Part shown: one piece after another, positions 22,701 to 35,079 of the stretch
Layout: each line of letters begins with the position of its first letter
How positions within the stretch are numbered: position 1 is the stretch's first letter
Assembly (NCBI GenBank): GCA_020543525.1
Contig: JAHYIO010000033.1
Coordinates: 1,364,001 to 1,428,000 of the forward strand
Direction of reading: 5' to 3'
Origin: Coriolopsis trogii
Lineage: Eukaryota; Basidiomycota; Agaricomycetes; Polyporales; Polyporaceae
DNA length: 64,000 nucleotides
Made by a program: the position numbers and the translations under genes
Notes under the pieces: generated by a model
What the model saw: only the letters and a program-made list of their open reading frames with translations
What the model was told of the DNA's origin: nothing
Database searches by the model: none

Positions 22701-25700
22701 TCGACGTCGCCTGTTCGACGGCGTATGTGAAGAACTTGGAGAACGACGTGGCGAAGGAGGGAGGGGTAGTAGTGAAGGACGTCGTAGACGGAGAGGGCGG
22801 AACGGACGACTTGTTGCTCCCGTTTTCGGTCGCCTGGCTGTCTTTGTCCGCGTCCCATTCTGCCTTCCGCCGTCGGATGGCGCCCAACACAGGGGGTTGA
22901 TCCAGCGGCACGCGCGCGGGCTTGATACGCTTCTGCTTCATGAGATTCTTCGCCTCACGCTCAGGCATCTCCTCGACATCAACGTCCACTTTGGCCCCGT
23001 TTATCATCACGAGCCCTTTGTCCTTTGGAGCGCTGGACGGACCTCGGCGCACAATCACCTGTAAGCGCTCCTGCTCCGTAAACACGGCATCATGAGTGAT
23101 AGTCAGCCAGAGACCTCCACCTGCAGCAGAGAACCTGTGGCGCCGCAAAGCGGCCAACGCCTGTGGTGGTGGATCGACGACTATATCCAAAGACGACGCC
23201 CAGGTGTCCAGGTCGCAACGTATCTCGCATTCGATCACTGGCAGCTGCGTTGGCATCCCACGCTCCTGGTTGACCTCACCAGCTGTTTTCCGTTTGGCGC
23301 AGCCCTCATACTCGATCCGGAAGTTCGCGCGCTCATGGTCGTACCGGAGCTGATTAGCCTTGGCACTCTCAAGACGCGTGACAATGGGAGGACCTCCGCA
23401 CTTGATAGCGAAATCTCCGATTCCAGCGACGGCTGTGATCATCTGCTGAGGGATAGACGCTTTGTTCGACCAACCCTTGGGATCGGACTGTTCGAGCAGC
23501 GTGACGAGCGTCGTGTTGGGTGACAGCGCCTCGATAGCCCACCCCTGTAGATCGACTTGTGTCCGTATGACGCCCTGATCAGCGGGAGGGATCTGTGGAA
23601 ACAGATTCGGATCGTCGGCGGAGAATGCGAATGCATGGATTGTGTTGGGAGACTTGTATACGGTCTTCAAGACGACCATGTCTCGTCCACTGTAAGAATC
23701 ATATCAGTAACACAAGACGCAGTCATCGGAACGAAGCTCTTGCTAGCAACATGTGAAGTGTTAGGTGTGTGTGCAACACGCTGAACATGCGAAACGCCAT
23801 TGAGACCTTCGAGCGAAGTAGCGCGTGATGTGAGGTGAATCTCGGATCGAGCAGCTCCCGGCAATGATGTCGAGAATACACGAAGTCAAGGTGCTGTGAG
23901 GTTGGTGCTCAGCAGCACGACATGGACACGACTTGCCCGTACCGCTTTACATAGTAGCACGGAATATGAGCGTATTTGGGACCAGAGAACTGCAGGGGAT
24001 GATTCTTCATCGCCACCAATGACGCTCCCGAGCACTAATTCGAGAGTGATCATATCCGGTGTGACTCTTCATCTTACTTTCGGCTCCGAATAAGCCCAAC
24101 TACAAACTCCATCCATGTCATGTGGGCGATACGGGACATCGAACAAGAAAATCTCAACGTGGAAGGTATAGATACATCCAATGTAGTCCTTGCACCTCGC
24201 CCAACGCATCTCAAAGTTGCGACACGAGGACTAACAGGACTGCCTAGAACGTATCCATCCCTTCCACGATTATATGCCATGTCATAATGGATAGAAGACA
24301 TGTTGCAAAAAATAACGGCCCGAGCACGAACACACAGGAGTACTCACTTGACCGGCCAGGCGGGCTTCGTCTTGTAGTGCCACAGTTCCGTCAGCTCGTT
24401 GACATCTTCGAGCAATACGGCGTCGTCATATTGCTTGTCCCAATAAGCGCGAGCCCCAGGCGTTGTTATAGCGGCATATAGGTCCCATAAGCCGATGCCG
24501 ACGAATGTTGCCTCCGCGCGGTACACCACTAGCGTGGGATCGATGGAGTCGAGTTGTGATACTGATACACCTCGATTCTCGACGGCTGGCACAAGTATGA
24601 GTACCGAAGCATCCCTCCAGTAGTTCTACACGACTCACTTTGCCTCCATTTCGCCTCGGGCTCTTGGAGTAGAGAGGAAAAGTAGATGTAATTGCGCTTG
24701 ACGCGCGATAATATGGACTTCTCTGCCGCGGCCGAGCGTTCAGTCAGAGTGCGCGCAATCTGGGGTCGCTCCGCTATCGTGGAAGCCCTCGACGTGCTCG
24801 TCGCAGAAGTGACGACGGAGGACTGCGTATGCAAGCTCTGCTCAGCCATGCTCGATGCGTCTTGGAACATGGATTGTGATATGAAGAAAGAGGATGGATC
24901 TCGTGGCTCAAGCTCCTCGATCGGTTGAGGTATCCCGTTTAGGCGCAAAGAACTGGAAGGACCAGATAGCTCGATCACAACGCGTACTTTGAGCACCGAG
25001 TGGTCGTTAGGCAAGGAGGCATGCTTCACAGAAAATGTGAACTTCGGTTGATCTCCGGTCGGGCCATCGGAGGTGGGAGAAGGAACAACAGCACGAGTGG
25101 CGTGAGCCGTCCAGGGAAGCTGAGAGACCTCTGAAGACCCTTTGGTGGAAACCTGGGCGTCCCAGCCATGGGCAGAAGGCAAAGAGAACTCTACTGCTCT
25201 GGTGAGTCGGCGGATTTCGCGTAGCGTATGAAGCGCCTCCACGTTCTGGTCTGAAGGGTGTGCATGGTCCTCGTCTTCGGGTACGATGACGTAGTCGACA
25301 GTCAGAGCCTCCCGGTCTAGGGCGAAACGTATCCTCTCGATGGACACGCCATTCCCATAGCCAATGAGCAGAGGGACACGCGCACCGCGATACTGCACGG
25401 TCTTATAAAGACCCACTGTCATAGCGCTGAGCTGTTGGGCGAGGCTGGAGGCCGAGTTGAAACTCCAGACAAGACGGAAATTGTGTTGCCAGAAGCAAGT
25501 AATCCGTATCCGCGGTATGCTGGAACGTGGATTGGCGTCCGGGCCTTGGGCTTGTGGCTGTATGCGTTGTATGCACCAAGCAAACACTATATCCGCTGAG
25601 TATGTACGCAAGAGGCTCAAAAAATGTGTACTCACAAGCAACGTCGGAGCGAACGTACGGAGGGGAGGGGCGCAGATATGTTGGCTCGTCTGGCGATCGA

Positions 25701-26294
25701 GGTAGAGATGTAGAGATATCAATTAGCGTCGTAGCGTCGTTGAATGTGCGTGAGATAGTGACCGCATCGCGAGGGCTGGTCTCGTCTATATGGGTAGGTG
25801 AGTCGCATACACAAGACATCATGTACTCACTTCGCAGGCCAGCCGAGAGTAAAGTTGACCTTCGATATCCGGGTCGCCTGATCAAACATCTCCAGCAGTT
25901 GGGCACTCTCTACTGCAGGATCCCACTCCTTCCGCAGCTCCGGTGTAACGAGGACGGACTTCCAGGCATCGAGAGAGATGGGCTCGTCACCAATGGCTAC
26001 TTCGAGTACAGCGCGGTAGATGTTCTCGCCAGACTTGCTGGCACGGCGGTGGATGATGACATCAGAGAGGTCGGGTAGGGTAGATGCGCGAGCCTTGCCC
26101 TTGGTGGGTGCACCAGAGTCGCTCGCTATAGGGACACGTTTCCACTCGGGCGAAGCATGTGAGGTCAAAAGCTGGCGGAAGTGGGCTTGGGCGTTGTCGA
26201 GGGCAGCGTACCAGGATTGGCGTAGCCTTCAGGACTATCATGAGAGTTGGATTCAACCGGAGCAACCATATTGACCTCACCTTGTACCGTCCAT
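19756..26294 (-). CDS. Membrane-anchored protein with three START-like lipid-binding segments
   Basis: Eight exons give about 1731 aa: 26294-26281, 26226-25831, 25775-25636, 25586-24639, 24570-24348, 23689-20888, 20816-20645, 20256-19756. Three regions carry START-fold marks. The first (about residues 1-240) has WKSVLVTPELRKEWDP and NPRDAVTISRTFND. The second (about 465-770) has LWDLYAAITTPGARAYWD and VNGRDMVVLKTVYKSP. The third (about 930-1180) has ALTSYDCRKQWDTRFD, FPFRDRGFYLATLI and PAAVNSMI. Near the C-terminus a hydrophobic helix (LSTLVVVALIAFLVGSLL, about 1660-1683) suggests anchoring, with a short conserved-looking tail. START domains bind sterols or other lipids and move them between membranes. 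Introns 5 (658 bp) and 7 (388 bp) are long. The last junction (20645 to 20256) is the weakest, and exon 8 could be a separate gene. Confidence 0.78.
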
Positions 26295-26801
26295 GGGCGC
26301 AATAATTTGTCAGTAAGTCGTGAATGGTCGTTGCAGATCTCGAGGTGCAGGAGCTAATTATGGTACGAGCGCGATGTCGTGGGGATCAGGGGGAAGTATG
26401 TGGGGTGCACGTGCAGCACCCACGTTGTCTCGGCGAGACCAATGACAAAAGGCGAGTCGAGTGTGTACGGCAGCTGCAAGAACAGCGTCGCCAGCAGCGA
26501 AGATGAGGATGAGGATGAGGAGTCAGGACCAGGTACACAGAACGCACCTCGGTGAGGAGGAGCATCCCGATTCCTGACAGACACGACTCAGAAGCGCCAG
26601 TGACGCGGGAGCCACCCATTGCCATTTATGGAAGGGTTTTAATTGCAGCGTCCCGGGCCGGTGAGCCCCCAGTATGCCGCCGATTATCGGAGGGTGATAA
26701 CATGCTTATCGAACCGAAAGCAAGGTAAACATTCATCTCCGCGGCTCGAGTCACGGAGCGTTTTCATAAAGACGGCGAGCAGCACACCACGCCCACGCAC
26801 G
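26295..26801. promoter_or_regulatory. Shared divergent promoter region
   Basis: About 500 bases separate the starts of the START-domain gene (minus) and the pyridoxal kinase gene (plus), which diverge. No TATA-like box or repeated motif stands out. Shared regulation is possible but unproven. Confidence 0.4.
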
Positions 26802-28198
26802 ATGGCGACTGCAAACAATCCCGGACGTATCCTCAGCATCCAATCTCATGTTGCCTACGGCTATGTCGGGGGCAAGGCCGCTGTGTTCCCCCTCCAATGT
26901 CTCGGATACGACGTCGACGTGAGTACATCACTCTCTTCTAACATCCAGATCTTCTTTGCGATCTCGCCGGAAGCATGAGGTCATCGCCTTCTCCGACATG
27001 TCGCTAAATGTCTCTACCCGTGTTAGGTCGTGAATACCGTCAACTTCTCAAACCACTCCGGTGAGCAGTGACCGGTCGTCATTGCATATGAAGAATAACG
27101 GAACCATCGTAGGATATGGCCGCTTCGGAGGTTCGAGAGCCTCTGCGGAAGAGCTATCGCGTATCTTCGAGATCATGGAACAAAATGAGCTCTTAATGCC
27201 CAGACGACTCCTGACTGGTATGCTGCACCTTCTACGCAATCAACGCGCCCTCACCCCTTCCCCAGGATACGTTCCAGGCGCAGAAGCGACTGCCGCTGTG
27301 GTTGGCCTTGCAAAGAGGCTACGCGAACGCAAACCCGACCTCATTTACCTGCTTGATCGTAAGAGCATCAACTGGTCTCATTATCAATGGGCTTTGAATG
27401 TGTGTTGACAAAGCACGATAGCTGTACTGGGAGACTCCGGTCGACTATATGTCTCTCCAGACGTGGTACCTATATATCGCGAGGCGCTTCCATTGGCCAC
27501 CATCATCACTCCCAACTGGTTTGAAGTAGAGTGAGCACCCTATACATCCGACTCTCGAGCGTCCGGATGAACCCAAGTCATGCAGGGTCCTAACAGGCAT
27601 CACAATCTCCGACGTGGCCTCGCTCCGTCAAGCTCTCGAGATGCTCCACGAAACCTATCAAGTCCCCCACGTCGTCATCAGCTCAATGCCTCTCAAGCCA
27701 TGGCTCAAAGACGCACTCCCAGGACACATCCAGCCCAAGCCAAACTCGCAAGAGGCCGACTACCTCGCATGCATCGCATCCTCGCGCAAAGACCGGGCGC
27801 TCTACGCAGCTTGCTTCCCCTGTCTCCCCGGCTACTTCTCCGGGGTCGGCGATATGTTTTCCGCCCTCGTCCTCGCGCACTTCCACCCGACGGACACACA
27901 GACGGAGGACGCGGCGGACGGAGACGCGCGAGCAGAAACACCGCTCTCTCGCGCTGTCTCTCAGGCGCTCAGCAAGACGCACGCCATGCTAGTGTTGACA
28001 CACGAGGCGGCGCTCTCCTTGCCCGAGGAGGAGCGACAGGCGACGGATGAAGAGCTGGATGCGCGCGAACCTATGCGGAAGATCAGGAGGATGCGCGGGC
28101 GGGAACTCCGGCTTATTCAAGGGCAGGACATCATTCGTGGGACACAGCCGATAGAGTATAGACGGCTGGGAATGTGGCCGAGCTTCTGGGACTCCTGA
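26802..28198 (+). CDS. Pyridoxal kinase
   Basis: Six exons give 356 aa: 26802-26918, 27027-27060, 27113-27217, 27266-27358, 27422-27530, 27586-28198. It shows the pyridoxal kinase signature in order: [16 protein letters not shown] at the N-terminus, [43 protein letters not shown], and [14 protein letters not shown] with the catalytic Asp of the ribokinase-like fold. The enzyme phosphorylates pyridoxal, pyridoxine and pyridoxamine with ATP in the cytosol (vitamin B6 salvage; yeast BUD16 type). All introns are 52-108 bp and the phases agree. A charged insertion before the C-terminus (about residues 250-320, [12 protein letters not shown] and [13 protein letters not shown]) makes it slightly longer than the usual 310-340 aa. 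Confidence 0.93.
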
Positions 28199-29152
28199 AC
28201 ATTGGTTCGTGGGTGTATAGATGGCTACAGATGGTCAACATTACGTTGAGTGCTACTCGGACGCTGCTAACGGGCCCGGTTCACAAGGCTGCCATAGTGT
28301 TCACCCATCGTTGAACTACATAGACAATTCCCGCCCCAAGGATGGTCGTCTGCTGTTACTTGTCTGTTACACGCACGGGTCGCGCGCGTGCATTCCGCGG
28401 TCGCATGGAGGCCGCGTCGTGTGAACACGGTAGCAGCGCCTGTCGGGTGCCCGATTTGGTAGGCATCAACTTAGACGCCGCGCCACCAGGTTGCAGTTTC
28501 AACTACAGCACCATCTCCGAGTCGTTCCGCATCGACCGCCGCTCGACGTGGTTGTACGCTGTGACTGCAACTTGCCATTCAGGAGCTTTAACCTGAAGTG
28601 AGTGTCTTCGGCCATATATAACGACTCGCTGACATGAATGATAGGCTGGATAGCGAAACAAATACATCTTGCCATTCACGCGTGCCAGTGGGTTTGTGCG
28701 TGAAGTCCGAGCTGAATGTCTTCGTAATAAGCTGTCGAAGCGTTGTCTTTATCTGATTGTATACGAGCTGTCCAGCGAGCGCCTCATGTGAGTCACTTGG
28801 TCAGTCTTCCCTCTCAGCCCGCGCTCCTTCATAATCATTAATCAACGGACTTTGACAAAACCCCCCTCCCCATGGCAGTTGCAGTCGTGGAAAAATCAAC
28901 ACCTCTACGTCTGTCTCGTCTTCCATCTAGGAAAGACATTTGGGCCGCGAATTCCACTACACGAACGACCGCCCGGGCCACCACTCTAACCTGGTTGCCA
29001 GCGACCCGAAGTCCAGTCTGAGGCTATCAAGAACGTCAATCACACTACCTAACCCAATACGCCACTGAAGAATCACTCATCTGCCAATCCCCCTTGGGGT
29101 CGACCTACTGTTTGTATCGATTGCCGTCATTCTCTCATTGACGGACGAAAGT
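28199..29152. other. Intergenic region
   Basis: No gene recognised. There is a run of C at about 28860-28870 and no repeat ends. Confidence 0.5.
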
Positions 29153-32130
29153 ATGGGCAGACTATCCCATTCGCTCGACAACGCGTTCTTGGACACTTTC
29201 GGGGACCTCCTTCCCCAGACTTTGCCAACTGAAGGTCAGCGCTCGAAGTTCTTGGAACCGACCATGTCGCAAGTAAAGAATGAGAGCGATTTATACACTC
29301 AATTGGTGAGTGGCATTCCGACACCCTAACTAGGTGCCATCCAACACGACACTCCTACAGAAAATGACCATCGACTCCGTTCTCGAAGCTGCGTCCAGCC
29401 GAGGGACGATACCTTTGTGCTCTATGGGGTCGCCTTGGCACAAGGCAGACGAGGACCCCAACGGTCCCAGAGACACCGTCACAGACGCCGGGATCTACTT
29501 TGACAACGACGAAGCGAGGAAAGCGATAGAGCTCACGAAAGACGACCACAAGCGCAACAAATTGAAAGGGGAAGAGCTCAAGAAACACATGAATGTTGTT
29601 CGTCGATCGTGGCATCACACTGTTGTCCCCATCGAGGTCAAGTATCGGCCTGACGAAGCAGCCTTCTATAATACAGGTCATGGCGCTCGTATTGACAAAC
29701 CGAGGAAGGCTACACCAGGCAAGCAAACGGCCGGCACAAATTATTCTGCAGGGCAGGATCGTGACACTCCATCGCCTGAGAAGAACGAGAACGCAGAGAC
29801 AAAAGACGGCGAGAGGGCGCTCGGTCAACTGGTCGAGTACCTTCTCAATGTCTTTAAGTTTCAGCATCGACTCTACTGCTGGGCAATTTACGTTTGCAAG
29901 GAAGAGGCTCGTCTACTCCACGTCGATCGCACTGGTGCCTACGTCTCGACCTTGTTCGTTTGGACGAACGTCAATTCCCTTCTCCACGACTTTGTCTGGA
30001 AGATTGCCCACATGTCCCATGCTCAGCTCGGTTTCGATCCGACGACTTCTCTAGCGTCCCCCGCGGAGAAGGCTGAGATAGATACCGCATTGGCAGATCC
30101 TGAGCTCGACCCCATCATCAAGGAGTATGCCGAACGTGGGTTAAGGGGAAGCGAGGCGAGCGAGGCAAACTTCCCGATCTACAAGATCCGAGTTCCAGTC
30201 CTGACCCCCACGCCGCCCTCACCCGCTTCATCTGATGATGAAGATTCATTGTCTACGGACGAGGGCTCAAATCCTTTGCCGGTGCCTGCGACGAAGGACG
30301 CTGACTACCTAGAGTTCCTTGTCGGACTTCCCCACTTCTCCACGGAAGCTGTCGTCGGAAGGTGTACGAAAGGTTTCATTGCGTTGCAACTCGGCACTGG
30401 CACAAAGCCTCGATTCAGCTACGTGAAGGACTTCTGGCGGCCCCTTGTTCCCGGACGCACTCGTTCGGAGCACCTCATATACCAGCGACTTCACGCTCAC
30501 AACGTTCGTAATATCGCTCATCTCATCTGTGCTGGAGACGTCGCGGGTCCTCGTGCGCAAGTGTCGCGAGTTCACAGTTTCTTGCACAAAGCGGTGAAGA
30601 ACCCGGCGAAGCACCTCAACGAGAGGCGCGCTCTACCGGTGGCTCGCTGCCACTACAGACTGGTCACGGAGGAGATTGGAATTCCACTGACGGATTTCGG
30701 GAACTTCAAAGAACTTGCGAACGCGATCGTGTTTGCGGTTCACGGTGAGCGTGACTTCCTACGCCACGCAGAAGAGCTTCACTGACTTTACCTACAGCTC
30801 ATCAGGACGCCTGGGAGAAGGCCAAAATCATTCATCGCGATATTAGTGTTGGCAATATCATGATCAACCCTATCACTTGGTCCGCTTTCCTGATTGACTG
30901 GGATTTGGCAAGGTTGGCGAGCGAGCTGAATGGAGGTGCATCCGAGCCCAACCGTACTGTGTGTATATCGGAATTCTACCTTGCTGACGCGGCTGATGAT
31001 CTCCTCTGGAACTGCAGGGCACCTGGCAGTTCCGTTCAGCCCTGTCTTTACGGTATCCTTGGAAGCCGTACCGCATTTCGGATGACGTGGAGTCGTTCGT
31101 CCATGTCTTCGAATATCTCGTTTGGCGCTATCACTTGACGGACTTCGGCACAGCTCTTCACACAGTTGTCCATCACAAGTACGACTCCTGCGTCATGGCA
31201 GAAAACAGTCCAGTCGGACACATCAAGATTGGGGGTGATGCCAAACTGGATGATCTCAAGAGCAGGATCGCCTCGCGCATCAAGCTCGTTGACAACCCCA
31301 AACTTCAAGCAGTCTTGGACCAGTTGGCCTTGAACTGTCACCGTTCCTACTCCAAGGTCGATCCCACCCGTATGGAACGGCGCTACGGTGTTACTGGCCG
31401 AAGTCGGGTTTCCCTCCCTGCCCCTCGGAAGAGGTCGGCAGCGCCGTCCGCTCGATTCCCTATACTCAAGGAGCTCATGATGGATGTTGCGCTGAAGAAT
31501 AGCGAGTCTCAGGCTTCCGACCCTCTTCACGACTTGAACGACGATACCGATGCTCATGATGAGGATCCGTCAGAGATTACTGGCTTCCTCACGTCTCATA
31601 CCGAGCTCACCAAGACTCTCTACCTCTATGTGTTAGACGGTCTCGACGAGGACAAAGCCGAAGACCAGTTCAAAGCTAGGATGTCGACTAGGACGAATGC
31701 CACCGGCGCGAGTCCCACGATGCACGTCAGCCGCATGTCGTGCAGTCGTACGACAACCACAGGGGTTGCGATGAATGTGGTCGGATTTCCCATGCACATC
31801 CCCCACGATTCCGCCAACTCCGAGCACCAGACTCCGCTCGATGTGGAGGACGACAATGAGTCCTCAGCCAGTGGTGATGAGCACCCTGTTCATTATACGC
31901 GGAATGAGTTCGTGTTGAAGTTGGACTCGGGGATGGAGGAGGAGCTACCCACCCGGTCGGAAGTCACGTTTCCGCCGCCTCCCTCGGCCCTAAAGCGTAG
32001 CCGTGCCTACGTCGACGCAGAAGACACCGACGAGGACGGCGCGAGCGAGAGTGCCAGTTCAAGTCGTGTATACCAGCCAGGATGGTCCAAGCCTGGGACA
32101 CAGAAGTCCAAGAAGAAGCGTGCCAACTAG
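29153..32130 (+). CDS. FunK1-type fungal protein kinase
   Basis: Four exons give 936 aa: 29153-29305, 29361-30744, 30798-30958, 31018-32130. The N-terminal third contains the region typical of FunK1 proteins before the kinase core (WHHTVVPIEVKYRPDEAAF, then ALGQLVEYLLNVFKFQHRL). The core has IIHRDISVGNIMI (catalytic loop, about residue 525), LIDWDLA in place of a DFG motif, GTWQFRSALSLR, and ESFVHVFEYLVWRYHL. The C-terminal 250 residues are acidic and Ser-rich, ending in a basic cluster (KSKKKRAN) that could be a nuclear signal. FunK1 kinases are expanded in mushroom fungi and linked to multicellular growth; substrates are unknown. Intron phases agree. The gene is alone on its strand between gene-free stretches. 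Confidence 0.9.
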
Positions 32131-33073
32131 AGGCATGTGGGCTGGGCGATGGTGTGAGTTTACCAGATGGGAGCACGCGCCGGCGCCGACGTGAATACGG
32201 AGAGGTGGAAGGTGTTGTAAGCTTTACGCTGTGTTGTAATTACCCTACGTAGCTTTCCATCACAGTCTCTTGCTCCTGTTCTCTTGTGAAGTATGGCGTT
32301 CGAACTGCAGCTAGTGCCACATCCACAGTCGCGCAAAACAGTACCCAGTCCAATCTCGGGTTCCGGATACAGAACGACCGGGCTTCAAGCCTCGCGCGCC
32401 AGGACCGAATACGTCGTTGTCTCAACGCTCTAGGAGGTTGGATGGTCACACATGCATCCGAGAGCGCGAGAGTCTCGCTATGTCAAACTCGGGTGTCTCA
32501 GGCTCCGTCTCAGCTATACAGAAAGCGGTTATTTCTCGCTTGTTAACTTCTAGGCTGGTCGATTTTTTCGGGAAAGTCAGGAGCACACTGACGCGGACAT
32601 ACGGCAGGTGGCCATCTCCTCAGAATTGGCGTTTGGTGCCGATCGACATGGGCCTACGTGTTGAGTCACGCCAGGCACAGCGTTATCTGATAAGTCATTT
32701 CATTCGGATCGTGCCGGATTCGCGCTACCCACAGGCCTCAATTTCTCCCACCGTGGCATTCAACTTCTACGGAACTGGTGAAAGGCGACGCGTACTGACG
32801 GCACACGGCGGTATCGAAATCGAGACGAGCCCCTGACTCGTCTGGCACATCGCCGCGCATTGCGCGTTCCAGTCATCAGGTCGGCAGGGGAGCGGAAGAG
32901 GATATATATCAAGGATGGCCAACGAAGCTGCTGAACCGCAGGAGAGGTCAGCAACATCGTTCTGTTTGTCTCGCAGCCTGAGCTAAGACTTACTACCAAG
33001 GTGAGCTTGATACAGCTGCTGCAAAGAGCAGCGACCGGCAACTTCGTCGCTGAAGAATCGTCACAGTTAGATT
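32131..33073. other. Intergenic region
   Basis: No gene recognised on either strand. It probably holds the promoter of the monooxygenase gene. Confidence 0.5.
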
Positions 33074-34282
33074 ATGACTACCCCAGCTACGACCCATCCC
33101 CGCATTGCCATCGTCGGCGGCGGACCCAGCGGACTCGTCCTGCTCCTCACCCTCCACCGACGCGGCATCCCTGCTACCGTGTACGAACGCGATGACGCGC
33201 CTTTTGCCCGCCAGCACCTCGGCGGCATCCTAGACCTTGGCTGGGACAGCGGCCAGCTCGCCCTGCGCGAGAACGGCCTCCAGGAGACCTTCGACACCGT
33301 CGCCCGCGCAGAAGCGCAAGAGACCAGGATGGTCGACCGCCATGGGAACCTCCTCTTCGCCGTCCCTCCCGACCCGAACCGCACGCGCGAGACTTCGCGC
33401 CCGGAGATCGATCGCTCCAAACTCCGCAAAATCCTCCTCGACTCCGTACCCCCCGAAAGCATCAAGTGGGGTCACGCGCTCGCCTCTGCCCGTAAGCTCG
33501 AGGATGGGACGTTCGAGCTCGTGTTCGTGAACGGCACGACCGTCGTGTGCGACATCCTCGTCGGGGCCGATGGCGCGAACTCGCGCGTCCGCCCGCTCGT
33601 CTCGCCCGCGACGCCGATCTACCAGGGCGTCACTGGGGTAGAGGTGTCGCTCCCGCCCGAGGTTGCCGCCCGCGAGGACATGAGAGACATCGTCGATGCG
33701 GTCGGGAACGGCAGCCTCTGGGCCGCCAGCTCCGGCACGATGTTCGGGGCCCAGCGCAACGGCGATGGGCGCATCCGTGCATATCTCTGGCACCACGGCC
33801 CGCTCGACTGGAAGCTCCCGACGGACCCCGCGGAGGCGAAAAAGGTTCTGCTCGAGATGTACGAGGGCTGGGCGCCGTGGATGCGCAAGCTCATCGCGAA
33901 CTGCGACGAGACGGCGATCTACCCCCGCCCGATCTTCTACCTCCCGGCTGGGCATAGCTGGGAGCATGTCCCGGGCGTGACCCTCATCGGCGACGCTGCA
34001 CACCTGATGAGCCCTGCGGGTGCGGGCGCAAATCTGGCGATGCTTGAAGGGTACGAGCTGGGCGTCCTCCTCGTGGACGCCTTCAAGGGCAGGAAGAGTG
34101 AGGAAGAGAGGGAGGCCGCCATAGCCGATTGGGAGAAGAAGACGCTGTTCGAGAAGGGCGGGAAGTGGACCGCGGAGAGTATCCAGATGTTCGGCGGTGG
34201 CTTCGAGGAGATGGATCAACAGGCCATTGCTGAGGTGGCAGGGCGCTGGTTTGAGGATACCGAAGCTAGGAAAGACGCCTGA
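33074..34282 (+). CDS. FAD-dependent monooxygenase (TetX/PHBH-like), intronless
   Basis: A single exon codes for 402 aa. The N-terminal dinucleotide motif is IVGGGPSGLVLLL (residues about 13-25) followed by a Glu ending the second strand (YERD). The second FAD motif is LIGDAAHLMSPAGAGANLAM near residue 304. An ILVGADGANSRVR block (DG motif) lies between, so all three fingerprints of class A flavoprotein monooxygenases are present. Such enzymes hydroxylate aromatic or polyketide-like substrates using NAD(P)H and oxygen; the layout resembles TetX-like proteins. The substrate is unknown. It is the only intact gene in this window without introns, and it is GC-rich, with third positions mostly G or C. 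That would fit acquisition from bacteria or retroposition, but codon bias alone does not prove either. Confidence 0.92.
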   Translation: MTTPATTHPRIAIVGGGPSGLVLLLTLHRRGIPATVYERDDAPFARQHLGGILDLGWDSGQLALRENGLQETFDTVARAEAQETRMVDRHGNLLFAVPPDPNRTRETSRPEIDRSKLRKILLDSVPPESIKWGHALASARKLEDGTFELVFVNGTTVVCDILVGADGANSRVRPLVSPATPIYQGVTGVEVSLPPEVAAREDMRDIVDAVGNGSLWAASSGTMFGAQRNGDGRIRAYLWHHGPLDWKLPTDPAEAKKVLLEMYEGWAPWMRKLIANCDETAIYPRPIFYLPAGHSWEHVPGVTLIGDAAHLMSPAGAGANLAMLEGYELGVLLVDAFKGRKSEEEREAAIADWEKKTLFEKGGKWTAESIQMFGGGFEEMDQQAIAEVAGRWFEDTEARKDA

Positions 34283-35079
34283 TTTTCCTGAGATAGTATC
34301 GTTAACTAATCTTGGGCTGCTACTGTCACGACGATAATGTTCATTTCCTGGCGAGATTGCCCTGAGGCGGCGGGAAGCGTGGGTGGTAGAGGTCCCAGCG
34401 CCTTGTTCCTCCTTCACGAGCTCCTTCCACTCATCCGCCTCTCCGACACAGTCTGCTATCTTCGCCGCAGTCTGAGGGTCACCGATGAGTTTGTCAAACA
34501 CACGAACGGGGAAGGATGGGTGCGGATAGAGCCCTTGGCCATGCGTATGAATGGCATGGGGCCGAGGGACCATGAACATATGTAAGCGGCCTGTCGGGTG
34601 GTATCAATAAGTGTCCCGGTACGATACTGCCTTCTTCGAACCACATCATCCAAGAGTGCCCTGTTCGTTCTCAGCATCTGAGCATTGATAGATGGTCGGG
34701 CAGGGTGCAACTATAGCAGAAACTATAGCAAGCGAACGTGCGGGAGGGATGCGCCAAGTACGGCGTCCGCACGCACGCTTGTGCCTGTGGTTATTCTGTC
34801 GGCATGGTCACTAGAGTTGACGACATAGAGGATCTGCATGCGTACTTCACGAGTTTCGATATGCTCGGTCGCATATGTCTCTTGATGGGCAGCGTCGGGC
34901 GTACACGACGGTAAAGACCGAAGACGATGCGATGTAATCCTGTATTGCCTGAGTACACAGTGAACCAATGAGCGATAGCGAGTGTGCAGAACGTGAGATC
35001 TGAGATAGCTGTTGGCGTGGAGAAAGAGCAGCGAGATGATGAAATAGGATGGCCCCCACCGAAAGACGTACGACACCCT
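34283..35079. other. Intergenic region
   Basis: The 3' ends of the monooxygenase (plus) and of the first duplicated kinase (minus) converge here. No gene seen. Confidence 0.5.
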
